DNA from: Candidatus Latescibacterota bacterium
GTDB lineage: Bacteria > Latescibacterota > UBA2968 > GCA-2709665
Direction of reading: 5' to 3'
Assembly (NCBI GenBank): GCA_012270675.1
Contig: JAAXHW010000066.1
Span: 1-46,215, forward strand
DNA: 46,215 bases
Each line of letters starts with the position of its first letter. The first letter of the stretch is position 1. This document shows, piece after piece, positions 32,016 through 40,221 of this stretch. The notes beneath the pieces were generated by a model. The model was given only the letters and a program-made list of their open reading frames with translations. It was not told the DNA's origin and searched no databases. The position numbers and the translations under genes are program-made.

Positions 32016-32966
32016 ATGACACCCTCCTCTGCGCCTGAAGTGCTGGTCATTGGCAGCGCCAACACCGACCTCGTCGTTCAAACCAAACGCCTGCCCGGCC
32101 CCGGTGAGACGCTCCTGGGCGGCACCTTTTTTGTCGCGTCTGGCGGAAAGGGCGCCAACCAGGCCGTGGCCGCGGCCCTCGCCGGGGCCAATGTGACCTT
32201 TGTGGCCTGTCTGGGGGACGACGCCTTCGGCAAACAGGCCCTGGAAGGGCTTCGGCAAAAAGGGATCGACACCACGTACACCCTTACCGACCCCGACCTC
32301 TCCTCCGGCGTCGCCTTTATTCTGGTAGACGCGCAGGGAGAGAACAGCATCGTGGTGGCTTCCGGTGCAAATGCAGCACTCTCTCCCGTGCACCTCAACG
32401 CTGCCGCGCCGGCCTTTGACCGGGCTGCCATCTGCCTCCTCCAGCTTGAAACCCCCCTGCCTACCGTGACCCGTGCGGTCGAACTGGCCGCACAGCGCGG
32501 CCTGCGGGTTATCCTCAACCCTGCCCCTGCGCGGGCGCTTCCCCCCGACATCCTTTCCGGCCTCTTCCTCTTAACGCCCAACGAGTCCGAAGCCGAACAC
32601 CTGACGGGCATTCGCCCCCACACCGAAGAAACCGCCCGTCAGAGCGCAGAAATCCTTCGAAACCGGGGCGTCGAGTCCGTCCTGATCACCCTGGGCGCCC
32701 GGGGCGCCCTGCTGGTAACGGGGCAGGGGGCCAGACGCATCCCGGCGCCGCGCGTCCAGGTGCGGGATACCACGGCCGCCGGAGACGCTTTCAACGGGGC
32801 CCTTGCCTGTGCGCTGAGCTCCGGTACCCCTCTGGAAGAAGCCGTTGCGTTTGCCAATTGCGCCGGCGCTCTCGCCGTCACCCGCCAGGGCGCCCAGCCC
32901 TCCCTGCCCTCCCGAAGCGAGATCCGGGAACTGCTGGTAAAATGTCCGGGAAATCCCGGACGGTAG
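32016..32966 (+). CDS. rbsK: Ribokinase (PfkB-family sugar kinase)
   Basis: Phosphorylates ribose (or a related sugar) with ATP. 316 residues with the family's full set: VIGSANTDLVV at the N-terminus, the substrate loop ASGGKGANQAVAAALAGA, LLQLETPLPTV, LNPAPARALP, LTPNESEAEHLTG, LITLGARGALLV, and the catalytic/anion-hole DTTAAGDAFNGALACAL with the base Asp. The NPAPA and TPNE motifs favour ribokinase over fructokinase or adenosine kinase. The ATG has no obvious ribosome site; the preceding GAAACCGCCGCA is poor, and no better start exists. It stands alone, divergent from bamD. Confidence 0.92.
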   Translation: MTPSSAPEVLVIGSANTDLVVQTKRLPGPGETLLGGTFFVASGGKGANQAVAAALAGANVTFVACLGDDAFGKQALEGLRQKGIDTTYTLTDPDLSSGVAFILVDAQGENSIVVASGANAALSPVHLNAAAPAFDRAAICLLQLETPLPTVTRAVELAAQRGLRVILNPAPARALPPDILSGLFLLTPNESEAEHLTGIRPHTEETARQSAEILRNRGVESVLITLGARGALLVTGQGARRIPAPRVQVRDTTAAGDAFNGALACALSSGTPLEEAVAFANCAGALAVTRQGAQPSLPSRSEIRELLVKCPGNPGR

Positions 32967-32988
32967 TCCGGCTGTCCCAAAATTTCTC

Positions 32989-33017
32989 TTGACTACTGAT
33001 CATTCGTTCAGTATATT
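32989..33017 (+). promoter_or_regulatory. Sigma70-type promoter, upstream member of a tandem pair
   Basis: TTGACT (32989-32994), 17-bp spacer, TATATT (33012-33017). It reads toward the 67-aa gene. Confidence 0.65.
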
Positions 33018-33033
33018 CATCCCGCTTTCTCCC

Positions 33034-33062
33034 TTGACCCTCTCGCCGGCTTGTCCTATATT
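33034..33062 (+). promoter_or_regulatory. Sigma70-type promoter, downstream member of a tandem pair
   Basis: TTGACC (33034-33039), 17-bp spacer, TATATT (33057-33062), exactly 45 bp after the first promoter. The predicted leader is about 90 nt. Confidence 0.65.
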
Positions 33063-33158
33063 TTGTTTTTCGGTGTGGCAAGTCTCCGTCTGGCATCGGT
33101 TTGTATATCAACTCCCCTCTCCTCCTCGTCTCCCCCAAAACAGAAGGGAGTAGCGATC

Positions 33159-33362
33159 ATGGCGTATCGCACCGATTCTACCCCCAACCTCGACTTTGAT
33201 GACCTGGTCGAGGCACTGGACCAGTTTGTACAGGAGGCGCAAACGCTTCAGGATCGGATTGCCTGTTTTATGGGCGATGCAAGAGAGACGATCGACAATG
33301 AAGCACTGCCCCCCGTCCGGGTGCACGAGGGTTCAGAGGTTCAGAACGGGGCAACACCTTAA
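33159..33362 (+). CDS. Hypothetical small acidic protein, 67 aa
   Basis: Not recognised. The centre (FDDLVEALDQFVQEAQTLQDRIACFMGD) looks like a single amphipathic, coiled-coil helix. The ends are polar and low in structure. There is no signal peptide or membrane segment. Support for it being real: AGAAGGGAG lies nine bases before ATG 33159; two near-consensus promoters stand upstream; and a strong terminator follows at 33384-33418. It is therefore a single-gene transcript with unusually good expression signals for a hypothetical protein. The longer frame from 33051 lacks a ribosome site and would extend through promoter sequence. Confidence 0.72.
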   Translation: MAYRTDSTPNLDFDDLVEALDQFVQEAQTLQDRIACFMGDARETIDNEALPPVRVHEGSEVQNGATP

Positions 33363-33383
33363 GCATGTACAGGGTGAGAAAAG

Positions 33384-33418
33384 AACAGGCGGGGCAGGTG
33401 CCCCGCCTGTTGGCTTTT
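33384..33418 (+). terminator. Intrinsic terminator after the 67-aa gene
   Basis: A GC-rich stem AACAGGCGGGGCA with its complement TGCCCCGCCTGTT (33384-33396/33099-equivalent partner at 33399-33411) and a minimal loop, followed by GGCTTTT. Confidence 0.75.
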
Positions 33419-33443
33419 AGCTTATGGATAGAAAATTTGACCG

Positions 33444-33662
33444 ATGCTCTATACGCTCCTCATCGTCGGTGCGCTCCTCATCGTCCTGGTGTCCAGGGTT
33501 CTCTTCCGATCGGTCGAAACGTGTCCAGAGTGCGGCCAAAAGCGGGAGGGTGACGGTCCGATATGCCCCTGTGGATGGGTCTTTGAGTATCCCGAAGACG
33601 ACGCGCCCCTGGAATATGGAGACCCCGACGACGATGTTACAAAAAAAGGGACAAACGGATGA
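33444..33662 (+). CDS. Small membrane-anchored zinc-ribbon protein, 72 aa
   Basis: One N-terminal transmembrane helix (MLYTLLIVGALLIVLVSRVL) is followed by a compact zinc ribbon, ETCPECGQ and GPICPCGW, giving four cysteines in two knuckles, then a very acidic tail (YPEDDAPLEYGDPDDDV). With no positive N-region ahead of the helix and an acidic C-terminus, the topology is not certain. Its stop overlaps the lyase start by ATGA, so the two proteins are probably made together. The ribosome site is poor. Function unknown; a partner or regulator of the lyase is a guess from coupling alone. Confidence 0.7.
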   Translation: MLYTLLIVGALLIVLVSRVLFRSVETCPECGQKREGDGPICPCGWVFEYPEDDAPLEYGDPDDDVTKKGTNG

Positions 33663-35791
33663 ACTGGACAGCGGAAGCGGTTCGTGCCGAACTGGACGTC
33701 CTGGAGCCCATTTTGAGGGAATTGGGGCTCAAAACGCCCTTTCAGAGGGCCAGGTTTCTGATCGATCGGGAAAAGGACTGGACCTCGGATGAGGTGCAGA
33801 TGCGCTGGCAGGAGCGGGTCGGGTACTGGCGGGACCTCCTGCCTGGAAGTGAACGGAACTGGGACACCCTCCTCGACCTGGATGCCCCCGGCCTTCGGCC
33901 GCTGAAAACCCGCTTCGAAGCGGGTGGAAAAGCCGCTCAGGATGCCTGGGCGTCATATATTGCCAAACAGGACCGCCTGGCACCCCACCTCCACAATACC
34001 GATTTCCGAATACTCCTGTTTGAAACGGACGACTGGGAGCTGTACGATCAGGATGGTGCCTATCAATCTGAACGCGCTGAAATGCTGCTTCAGGGGCAAA
34101 TCAGACTCCTGGCCCTGGAACCCGTTTGGAGGCACCCGGATTCGGATTACGACTGGTTGATTCAGCATCCCCGGGACAGGGTCTTCCAGAACGCCCACCA
34201 GAGCGCCTATTTCTTTATGTATCCTGCCCTGGCCTATTTTCACCGGCCCGATCCCAAATGGGCCCGGGCATGGGCAGGGATGGTCCTTGCGCTCATTGCC
34301 CAGTGCCCGCGCCTGCCGGAAGGCCACAACGACTTTGGGCCGGGCGACATCTGCGACACCCCCTCCAACGTGGCCTGGTCGCATTACGGTTATGTTGCCA
34401 ATCGGCTGAAATTCCTCGTGCTGGGCTACCTTGCGATGGCAGACAGCCCCGGGTTCTCCCCTCGCTTCCATGGGATCATCCTGAGGACCATTCGGGCGCA
34501 CGCCCGGCGTCTCCACGAATTGGATCGAGCCGCCTACAAAGACAACCTCCTCAGTGCAACCGGCAAAGCACTTTACCTGACGGTATCCCTGCTCCCCGAA
34601 CTCAAAGAGCGCGACGCCTGGCTGCACCGCCTGTGGCCCCACCTGCTTGAGGGCATGCAGCGGGAGTTGCTTGACGACGGCTGCCACCTCCACCGGTCGA
34701 TCTCCTACCACCTGACCTTCGTCAGACGCCCCCTGTCCATGATCTACCTGGCCCGGCAACGGGCGGATGAACTGCCCGACCGATTCCTCTCCCTGGTCCG
34801 GCGCGCCGTAAATGCCTTCGTCCAGGTCTCCACCCCGATCCGTTCCACGCCCGGAATCAACGACGACTGGACGGTCGCAGTCGAGGCTCGCGGTCTCCTG
34901 AGTCTTGCAGCGGACGCCTTTCAACGCGACGACTGGCGCTACCTGGCCACAGACGGACGGGAAGGCACCCAACCGCACACGCGCTCGTCCCTGCTGCCAG
35001 ACGCCCGGCTTGTGGCCATGCGCTCCGGCTGGTCCAGGAACGCCCGCTACCTCCTCTTCAACGTCAGCCCGGATGGGGGCCACCACCATCCGGACACCCT
35101 CTCCATCCAGATCTGGGCAGGCGGCGAGCACGTCCTCATCGACCCCGGCGTGGGCCATTACTACACCGGCGAGCGGGAGATCTCCAGGCAAAGCTGGTGG
35201 CACAACTGCCCCACCCTCGGCGCAGAGCCCCTGCCGAACGATCCGAACCCGGAAATCCTGCACTGGCAGACCGAACAGGACCTGGACTACGCGATCGGAC
35301 AGATTCAGATCCCGATTGAGGGGGGTGTCCCCCCGATCACCGTACGCCGACACGTATTTTTCCTTGACCGGCGCTGCTGGGTCATCTGGGACGAATTTGA
35401 GGACCTGCCTCAAAACCGCCGGATCTGGGAAAACTTCCACTTCACCACGGAGGATGTCAGCATCTCCCGGGACGGTGGGGCCGTACACACCAGCCTGCCC
35501 GACAGGACCAATCTCTCCGTATGCCTTGGACAAAAAGACTGGCACCTCTCGTCTGAGAAGGCGCAAAAATGGCTGTCCTACGGCGGACCGGGCATACCCA
35601 CCCGGCTTTTGCACTATCAGGCGGATCCGAAAACGGCCTCACGCGGCTTTGCCGCCCTGTTCGTGCCCTTTGAAGGGAAAACACCCCCCGAGAACACCTC
35701 GATCGACCGCATCGAGCGGTTGCCCGACAACCGCGTGCGGCTGCACGTCACGGTCGAGGGGCACCCCCGACAGATCACCACGGTCGGATAG
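33659..35791 (+). CDS. Heparinase II/III-like polysaccharide lyase family protein
   Basis: 710 residues. The N-terminal half is an all-helical (alpha/alpha) toroid: DWLIQHPRDRVFQNAHQSAY, GDICDTPSNVAWSHYGYVAN, DDGCHLHRSISYHLTFVRRP. The C-terminal half is the beta-sandwich heparinase II/III domain with the conserved GGHHHPDTLSIQIWAGGEHV, LIDPGVGHYYTGEREI and RRHVFFLDRRCWVIWDEF. Family members cleave uronate-containing glycans such as heparin, heparan sulfate or alginate by beta-elimination. No signal peptide is seen, which is unusual for a lyase that meets polymer outside the cell and may mean a cytoplasmic oligosaccharide lyase. The start overlaps the zinc-ribbon gene. Confidence 0.85.
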   Translation: MNWTAEAVRAELDVLEPILRELGLKTPFQRARFLIDREKDWTSDEVQMRWQERVGYWRDLLPGSERNWDTLLDLDAPGLRPLKTRFEAGGKAAQDAWASYIAKQDRLAPHLHNTDFRILLFETDDWELYDQDGAYQSERAEMLLQGQIRLLALEPVWRHPDSDYDWLIQHPRDRVFQNAHQSAYFFMYPALAYFHRPDPKWARAWAGMVLALIAQCPRLPEGHNDFGPGDICDTPSNVAWSHYGYVANRLKFLVLGYLAMADSPGFSPRFHGIILRTIRAHARRLHELDRAAYKDNLLSATGKALYLTVSLLPELKERDAWLHRLWPHLLEGMQRELLDDGCHLHRSISYHLTFVRRPLSMIYLARQRADELPDRFLSLVRRAVNAFVQVSTPIRSTPGINDDWTVAVEARGLLSLAADAFQRDDWRYLATDGREGTQPHTRSSLLPDARLVAMRSGWSRNARYLLFNVSPDGGHHHPDTLSIQIWAGGEHVLIDPGVGHYYTGEREISRQSWWHNCPTLGAEPLPNDPNPEILHWQTEQDLDYAIGQIQIPIEGGVPPITVRRHVFFLDRRCWVIWDEFEDLPQNRRIWENFHFTTEDVSISRDGGAVHTSLPDRTNLSVCLGQKDWHLSSEKAQKWLSYGGPGIPTRLLHYQADPKTASRGFAALFVPFEGKTPPENTSIDRIERLPDNRVRLHVTVEGHPRQITTVG

Positions 35792-35952
35792 TCCCGGCGT
35801 ATTTCAGATTCACGTATCTCCACAACCGATTCTGGTATCGCACGTTACGCGCCTTTATTCGTGCATCCGATAAAGGGCAATCCAGCAGGTCAAAAATTTT
35901 CCCCCTGTCGAATCGCTTCCAGTCCCGGATCGTGATCCGGCCCACCTCCTTC

Positions 35953-36044
35953 AAAAAAAGCGGGCCTCGCTGTGCATTTCTCCATTTATCGGGAGGGATG
36001 AAATAAACAGAGATTGCACGGAAGCCCGCATGGCATCGTTTCTG
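35953..36044 (-). ncRNA. Candidate small RNA (~92 nt) ending in an intrinsic terminator
   Basis: On the minus strand, TTGACA-N17-TACCTT (36051-36079) would start RNA near 36044. It would run into an extended hairpin built of GCGGGC/GCCCGC, GTGCA/TGCAC, TCTC/GAGA and TTTAT/ATAAA arms around a 13-base loop, and stop at seven T residues (35953-35959). No minus-strand gene needs this terminator. The match of promoter, structure and T-run is the evidence; no known RNA family was recognised. It could instead be a remnant inverted repeat. Confidence 0.4.
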
Positions 36045-36050
36045 CTTTAA

Positions 36051-36079
36051 AAGGTACCCAACTTGCCCGATCCTGTCAA
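36051..36079 (-). promoter_or_regulatory. Promoter of the candidate small RNA
   Basis: TTGACA (36074-36079), 17-bp spacer, TACCTT (36051-36056) on the minus strand. Confidence 0.4.
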
Positions 36080-36157
36080 GAGAGGGCATCAAGATTTTAT
36101 CTCCCCGACGGTCGATACCCCCCGGGTGAATTCACTTGATTGCCGTTACGAAAACGG

Positions 36158-36186
36158 TTGACATCGAATCATATCCCATCCATATT
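36158..36186 (+). promoter_or_regulatory. Sigma70-type promoter of purL
   Basis: TTGACA (36158-36163), 17-bp spacer, CATATT (36181-36186), giving a leader of about 72 nt. No riboswitch-like fold was recognised in so short a leader. Confidence 0.65.
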
Positions 36187-36264
36187 CTAACATCGCGTGT
36201 CGGCAGTCGTTTATGCGATTCACCATCCCCCTGAACCTCCGCCCGTCCAAACCGAGGTATCCTC

Positions 36265-39200
36265 ATGAGCCTGCATCATCTCTACCGCACGCCCGGGCTC
36301 TCCCCCGTCCAGAAGCGCACCCTCCTCCAGGGCGCGGTGGAACGCGTCTCCGCCGACATCCACAGCATCCAGACCGAATACTGCTTCAACATCCAGACCG
36401 AAGGCGCGCTGACCCCGGAACAGGAGAAGGTCCTCACCTGGCTGCTGAGCGAAACCTTTGAACCCCATCGGTTCGGACCGGAATCCTTCCTCAAGGCAGA
36501 GGGCACCCTCCTCGAAGTCGGTCCCCGGATGAATTTCACCACTGCCTGGTCCACCAACGCCGTCTCCGTCTGCCGCGCCTGCGGCCTGGACCGCATTGTC
36601 CGCATCGAGCGTTCCAGGCGCTACCTGATCGCGCCTGCCCTGAACCGGGCACAACAGACTGCATTTCTGGACCTGGTCCACGACCGCATGACCGAGTGTC
36701 CTTACCCTGAACCTCTCACCACCTTCGAAACCGGCCTTGAACCCGAACCGGTCACCCAGGTCCCCCTCATCCAGGAAGGCAGGGCGGCCCTCGAGCGGAT
36801 CAACCGGGAAATGGGACTGGCCTTTGACGCGTGGGACCTGGACTACTACACCGACCTCTTTCTGGACACCATCCTCCGCAACCCCACCAGCGTCGAATGC
36901 TTCGACATCGCCCAGTCCAACAGTGAACATTCCCGCCACTGGTTCTTCAAGGGCCGGCTGGTCATCGACGGCCGGGAGGTGCCCGAGCCCCTGATGGCCC
37001 TCATCCAGGAGCCCCTCAAATCGAACCCGAACAACAGCATCATCGCCTTCAAAGACAATGCCAGCGCCATCCGGGGCTACACCCTGAAAACCATCCTCCC
37101 CGCAGGCCCGGGCGGGCCCTCTCCTTTTGCGGAAGCAAATCTGGACTACCACATCATCTTCACCGCCGAAACCCACAACTTCCCTTCCGGCGTGGCCCCC
37201 TTCCCCGGCGCTGAAACCGGCACCGGCGGCCGCATCCGCGACGTACACGCCGCCGGCAGGGGCGCCCTCGTCGTTGCCGGAACCGCCGCCTACTGCGTGG
37301 GCAACCTCCGCATCCCCGGCTACAACCTCCCCTGGGAAAGCCCCGATTTCCTCTACCCGGACAACCTGGCCTCGCCCCTCCGGATCGAGATCGAGGCCAG
37401 CAACGGCGCCTCCGACTACGGCAACAAATTCGGAGAGCCGGTCATCCAGGGCTACACCCGCGCCTTTGGGCTGCGGCTGCCGGGCGGCGAGCGCAGAGAA
37501 TGGCTCAAACCGATCATGTTCAGTGGAGGCATCGGACAAATCGACGCCCGGCACGTGGAAAAAGGCAGCCCCCAAAAGGAGATGTGGGTGGTCAAAATCG
37601 GCGGTCCGGCCTACCGCATCGGCATGGGCGGGGGCGCCGCCTCCAGCATGGTCCAGGGTAAAAACGTCGCCGAACTCGACTTCAACGCCGTCCAGCGTGG
37701 CGACGCGGAGATGGAGCAGAAGGCCAACCGGGCTATCCGTGCCTGCATCGAACTGGGAGATGGCAACCCCATCGTCAGCATCCACGACCAGGGCGCCGGC
37801 GGCAACTGCAACGTCCTCAAAGAAATCGTCGCTCCCCAGGGCGCCCGCATCAACGTCAGGGCGATCCCCGTAGGCGATAACACCCTCTCCGTACTGGAAA
37901 TCTGGGGTGCCGAATACCAGGAACAGGACGCCCTCCTCCTCCGCCCGGAACATGCCGACCGCTTCAAGGCCCTGTGCAAGCGGGAAAAGGTCCCGGTCGC
38001 CTTTGTGGGCCGGATCACCGGAGACGGAAAAGTCATCCTCTACGATGAACACGACAACTCCACCCCGGTCAACCTTGACCTGGACAGAGTACTGGGCGAC
38101 ATGCCCCGGAAGACTTTTAAGCTCGAGCGTATTCCGACGGTGTTGCAGCCCCTCGCGCTCCCGGAAGGCCTCAGTTTCAAGGCCGCCTTAGAGCGGGTGC
38201 TCCGCCTCCTTTCCGTCGGCTCCAAACGCTTCCTCACCAGCAAAGTCGACCGCAGCGTCACCGGCCTCATCGCGCAACAGCAGTGCGTGGGCCCCCTCCA
38301 GCTTACCGTCGCCGACGTCGCTGTGATCGCGCAGAGCCACTTCGGCCTCACCGGTGCAGCCACCGCCATCGGCGAACAGCCCATCGTGGGCCTGGTCAAC
38401 CCCGCTGCCATGGCCCGCATGGGCGTCGGCGAGGCCCTCACCAACCTCGTCTGGGCGCAAGTCAGCGCCCTGGAAGACGTCAAATGCTCCGGCAACTGGA
38501 TGTGGGCCGCCAAACTTCCCGGCGAAGGCGCCGCCCTCTACACCGCCGCCGTGGCCCTGCGCGAGGTTCTCCTCCGGCTCGGCATCGCCATCGACGGCGG
38601 CAAAGACAGCCTCTCCATGGCCGCTATCGCTCCGGATGGACCGTGCGGGGAAGAGACCGTCAAGGCCCCCGGCGCCCTCGTCATCTCCGCCTACGTCACC
38701 TGCCCCGACATCACCAGAACCGTCACCCCCGACCTCAAACACCCGGGCAGCGGCCGCATCCTCTACATCGACCTGGGCGGCGGGAAATACCGGCTGGGCG
38801 GTTCCGCCCTGGCGCAGGTCTTCGAACAGATCGGGAACGACGCGCCCGACGTGGACGATCCGGACCTCCTCAAGCGGGCCTTCAACGTCGTCCAGACACT
38901 CATTGCCGAAGACGCCATCACCGCCGGTCACGACCGCAGCGACGGCGGCCTCGTCACGGCCCTCCTGGAGATGGCTTTTGCCGGGAATTGCGGCGTTGAA
39001 GTCGACCTTGACGCCACAGACGCACACGACCCCTTCCCCGTCCTCTTCGCCGAAGAACTCGGCTTCCTTCTCGAAGTCAGCCCTGAACACGAACCCCGCG
39101 TCCTGGAGGCCTTCCGGAGGGCAGACGTACCCTGCCTGGCCATTGGCACCGCAACATCGGACGAAACCGTCCACATCCGCATAAACGGCCAGCTCGTCCT

Positions 39201-40221
39201 CGAAGACCACGTTCAGAACCTCAGAGACCTCTGGGAAGAGACCAGCTACCGGCTCGACCGCCTTCAGGCCAACCCCGACTGCGTGGACCAGGAACGGACC
39301 GGCCTCCGGAAACGGACCGGTCCCGCATACGCGCTCCCCTTCACCCCCGAACCACCCCCCATCCGCCTGGCGTCCAAAAGCAAACCCCGCATCGCCATCC
39401 TTCGAGAAGAGGGCAGCAACGGCGACCGGGAGATGGCCTCGGCCTTTTACGCGGCCGGGTTTGAGCCCTGGGACGTTGCCATGTCCGACCTCCTGACCGC
39501 AACCATCGGCCTGGATGCCTTCCAGGGCGTCGCCTTCGTGGGTGGGTTCAGCTACGCGGACGTCCTGGACTCGGCCAAGGGCTGGGCCGGAGCCATCCGC
39601 TTCAACCCCACCCTCTGGAAGCAGTTTCAGGACTTCTACAACCGCCCCGATACCTTCAGCCTGGGCGTATGCAACGGCTGCCAGCTCATGGCCCTCCTGG
39701 GCTGGGTGCCCTGGCAGGGCATCGCCCACAGGGTGCAGCCCCGCTTCATCCAGAATACTTCCGGCCGCTTCGAGTCCCGCTTCGCCACCGTGCAGATCCA
39801 GAAAAGCCCGGCGGTCATGCTGCAGGGCATGGAAGGCGCCACCCTCGGCATCTGGGTCGCCCACGGAGAGGGACGGGCCTTCTTCTCCGACCAGGATATC
39901 CTGAACAAAGTGAAAGCCCGCGACCTGGCCCCCATCCGCTATGTGGACGACAACGGCCGCATCACCGGGACCTATCCCTTTAACCCCAACGGTTCTCCCG
40001 ACGGCATCGCGGCCCTCTGCTCGCCGGACGGCCGCCACCTGGCCATGATGCCCCACCCCGAGCGGACCTTCCTCAAATGGCAGTGGGGCTTTATGCCTCA
40101 GAACTGGAGGCGCGATCTCAACGCCTCCCCCTGGCTCACCATGTTCCAGAACGCCAGAGCCTGGTGCGAGCAGATCCAATCCGATATCACCAAGGAGGTA
40201 ACCCGTGGCAAAACCGTCTGA
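36265..40221 (+). CDS. purL: Phosphoribosylformylglycinamidine synthase, large single-chain form
   Basis: Fourth step of purine synthesis: FGAR, glutamine and ATP to FGAM. 1318 residues, the large form (PurS-like, PurL and PurQ-like parts in one chain) as in Gammaproteobacteria and eukaryotes. Seen in order: a PurS-like N-terminus; AQSNSEHSRHWFFKG; ETHNFPSGVAPFPGAETGTG; the ATP/Mg loop region SIHDQGAGGNCNVLKEIV; a second synthase half with QQQCVGPLQL and GGKDSLSMAA; and a C-terminal glutaminase with nucleophile Cys in LGVCNGCQLMALLG and the His/Glu pair in MMPHPERTFLKWQWG. ATG 36265 follows CGAGG. The 3' end overlaps the rraA-like gene by 17 nt. Codon use is strongly C-ending, like the GC-rich core of the genome. 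Confidence 0.97.
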   Translation: MSLHHLYRTPGLSPVQKRTLLQGAVERVSADIHSIQTEYCFNIQTEGALTPEQEKVLTWLLSETFEPHRFGPESFLKAEGTLLEVGPRMNFTTAWSTNAVSVCRACGLDRIVRIERSRRYLIAPALNRAQQTAFLDLVHDRMTECPYPEPLTTFETGLEPEPVTQVPLIQEGRAALERINREMGLAFDAWDLDYYTDLFLDTILRNPTSVECFDIAQSNSEHSRHWFFKGRLVIDGREVPEPLMALIQEPLKSNPNNSIIAFKDNASAIRGYTLKTILPAGPGGPSPFAEANLDYHIIFTAETHNFPSGVAPFPGAETGTGGRIRDVHAAGRGALVVAGTAAYCVGNLRIPGYNLPWESPDFLYPDNLASPLRIEIEASNGASDYGNKFGEPVIQGYTRAFGLRLPGGERREWLKPIMFSGGIGQIDARHVEKGSPQKEMWVVKIGGPAYRIGMGGGAASSMVQGKNVAELDFNAVQRGDAEMEQKANRAIRACIELGDGNPIVSIHDQGAGGNCNVLKEIVAPQGARINVRAIPVGDNTLSVLEIWGAEYQEQDALLLRPEHADRFKALCKREKVPVAFVGRITGDGKVILYDEHDNSTPVNLDLDRVLGDMPRKTFKLERIPTVLQPLALPEGLSFKAALERVLRLLSVGSKRFLTSKVDRSVTGLIAQQQCVGPLQLTVADVAVIAQSHFGLTGAATAIGEQPIVGLVNPAAMARMGVGEALTNLVWAQVSALEDVKCSGNWMWAAKLPGEGAALYTAAVALREVLLRLGIAIDGGKDSLSMAAIAPDGPCGEETVKAPGALVISAYVTCPDITRTVTPDLKHPGSGRILYIDLGGGKYRLGGSALAQVFEQIGNDAPDVDDPDLLKRAFNVVQTLIAEDAITAGHDRSDGGLVTALLEMAFAGNCGVEVDLDATDAHDPFPVLFAEELGFLLEVSPEHEPRVLEAFRRADVPCLAIGTATSDETVHIRINGQLVLEDHVQNLRDLWEETSYRLDRLQANPDCVDQERTGLRKRTGPAYALPFTPEPPPIRLASKSKPRIAILREEGSNGDREMASAFYAAGFEPWDVAMSDLLTATIGLDAFQGVAFVGGFSYADVLDSAKGWAGAIRFNPTLWKQFQDFYNRPDTFSLGVCNGCQLMALLGWVPWQGIAHRVQPRFIQNTSGRFESRFATVQIQKSPAVMLQGMEGATLGIWVAHGEGRAFFSDQDILNKVKARDLAPIRYVDDNGRITGTYPFNPNGSPDGIAALCSPDGRHLAMMPHPERTFLKWQWGFMPQNWRRDLNASPWLTMFQNARAWCEQIQSDITKEVTRGKTV

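Larger units (their letters stand above)
35792..36264. other. Intergenic region with candidate small RNA and the purL promoter
   Basis: Moderate GC. It holds a minus-strand promoter-hairpin-T-run unit (35953-36079) that fits a small RNA, and on the plus strand the purL promoter (36158-36186). A 105-codon minus frame (35775-36092) crosses the RNA candidate but has no ribosome site. Confidence 0.6.

Noticed and set aside
32944-32961. Hairpin GTCCGGGA/TCCCGGAC at the ribokinase 3' end as a terminator
   Set aside because: It lies inside the coding sequence, has almost no loop, and no T-run follows.
35775-36092. 105-codon minus-strand frame with fairly protein-like composition
   Set aside because: No ribosome site, it overlaps the lyase 3' end, and it runs through the candidate small RNA hairpin and terminator. 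It cannot be fully excluded.
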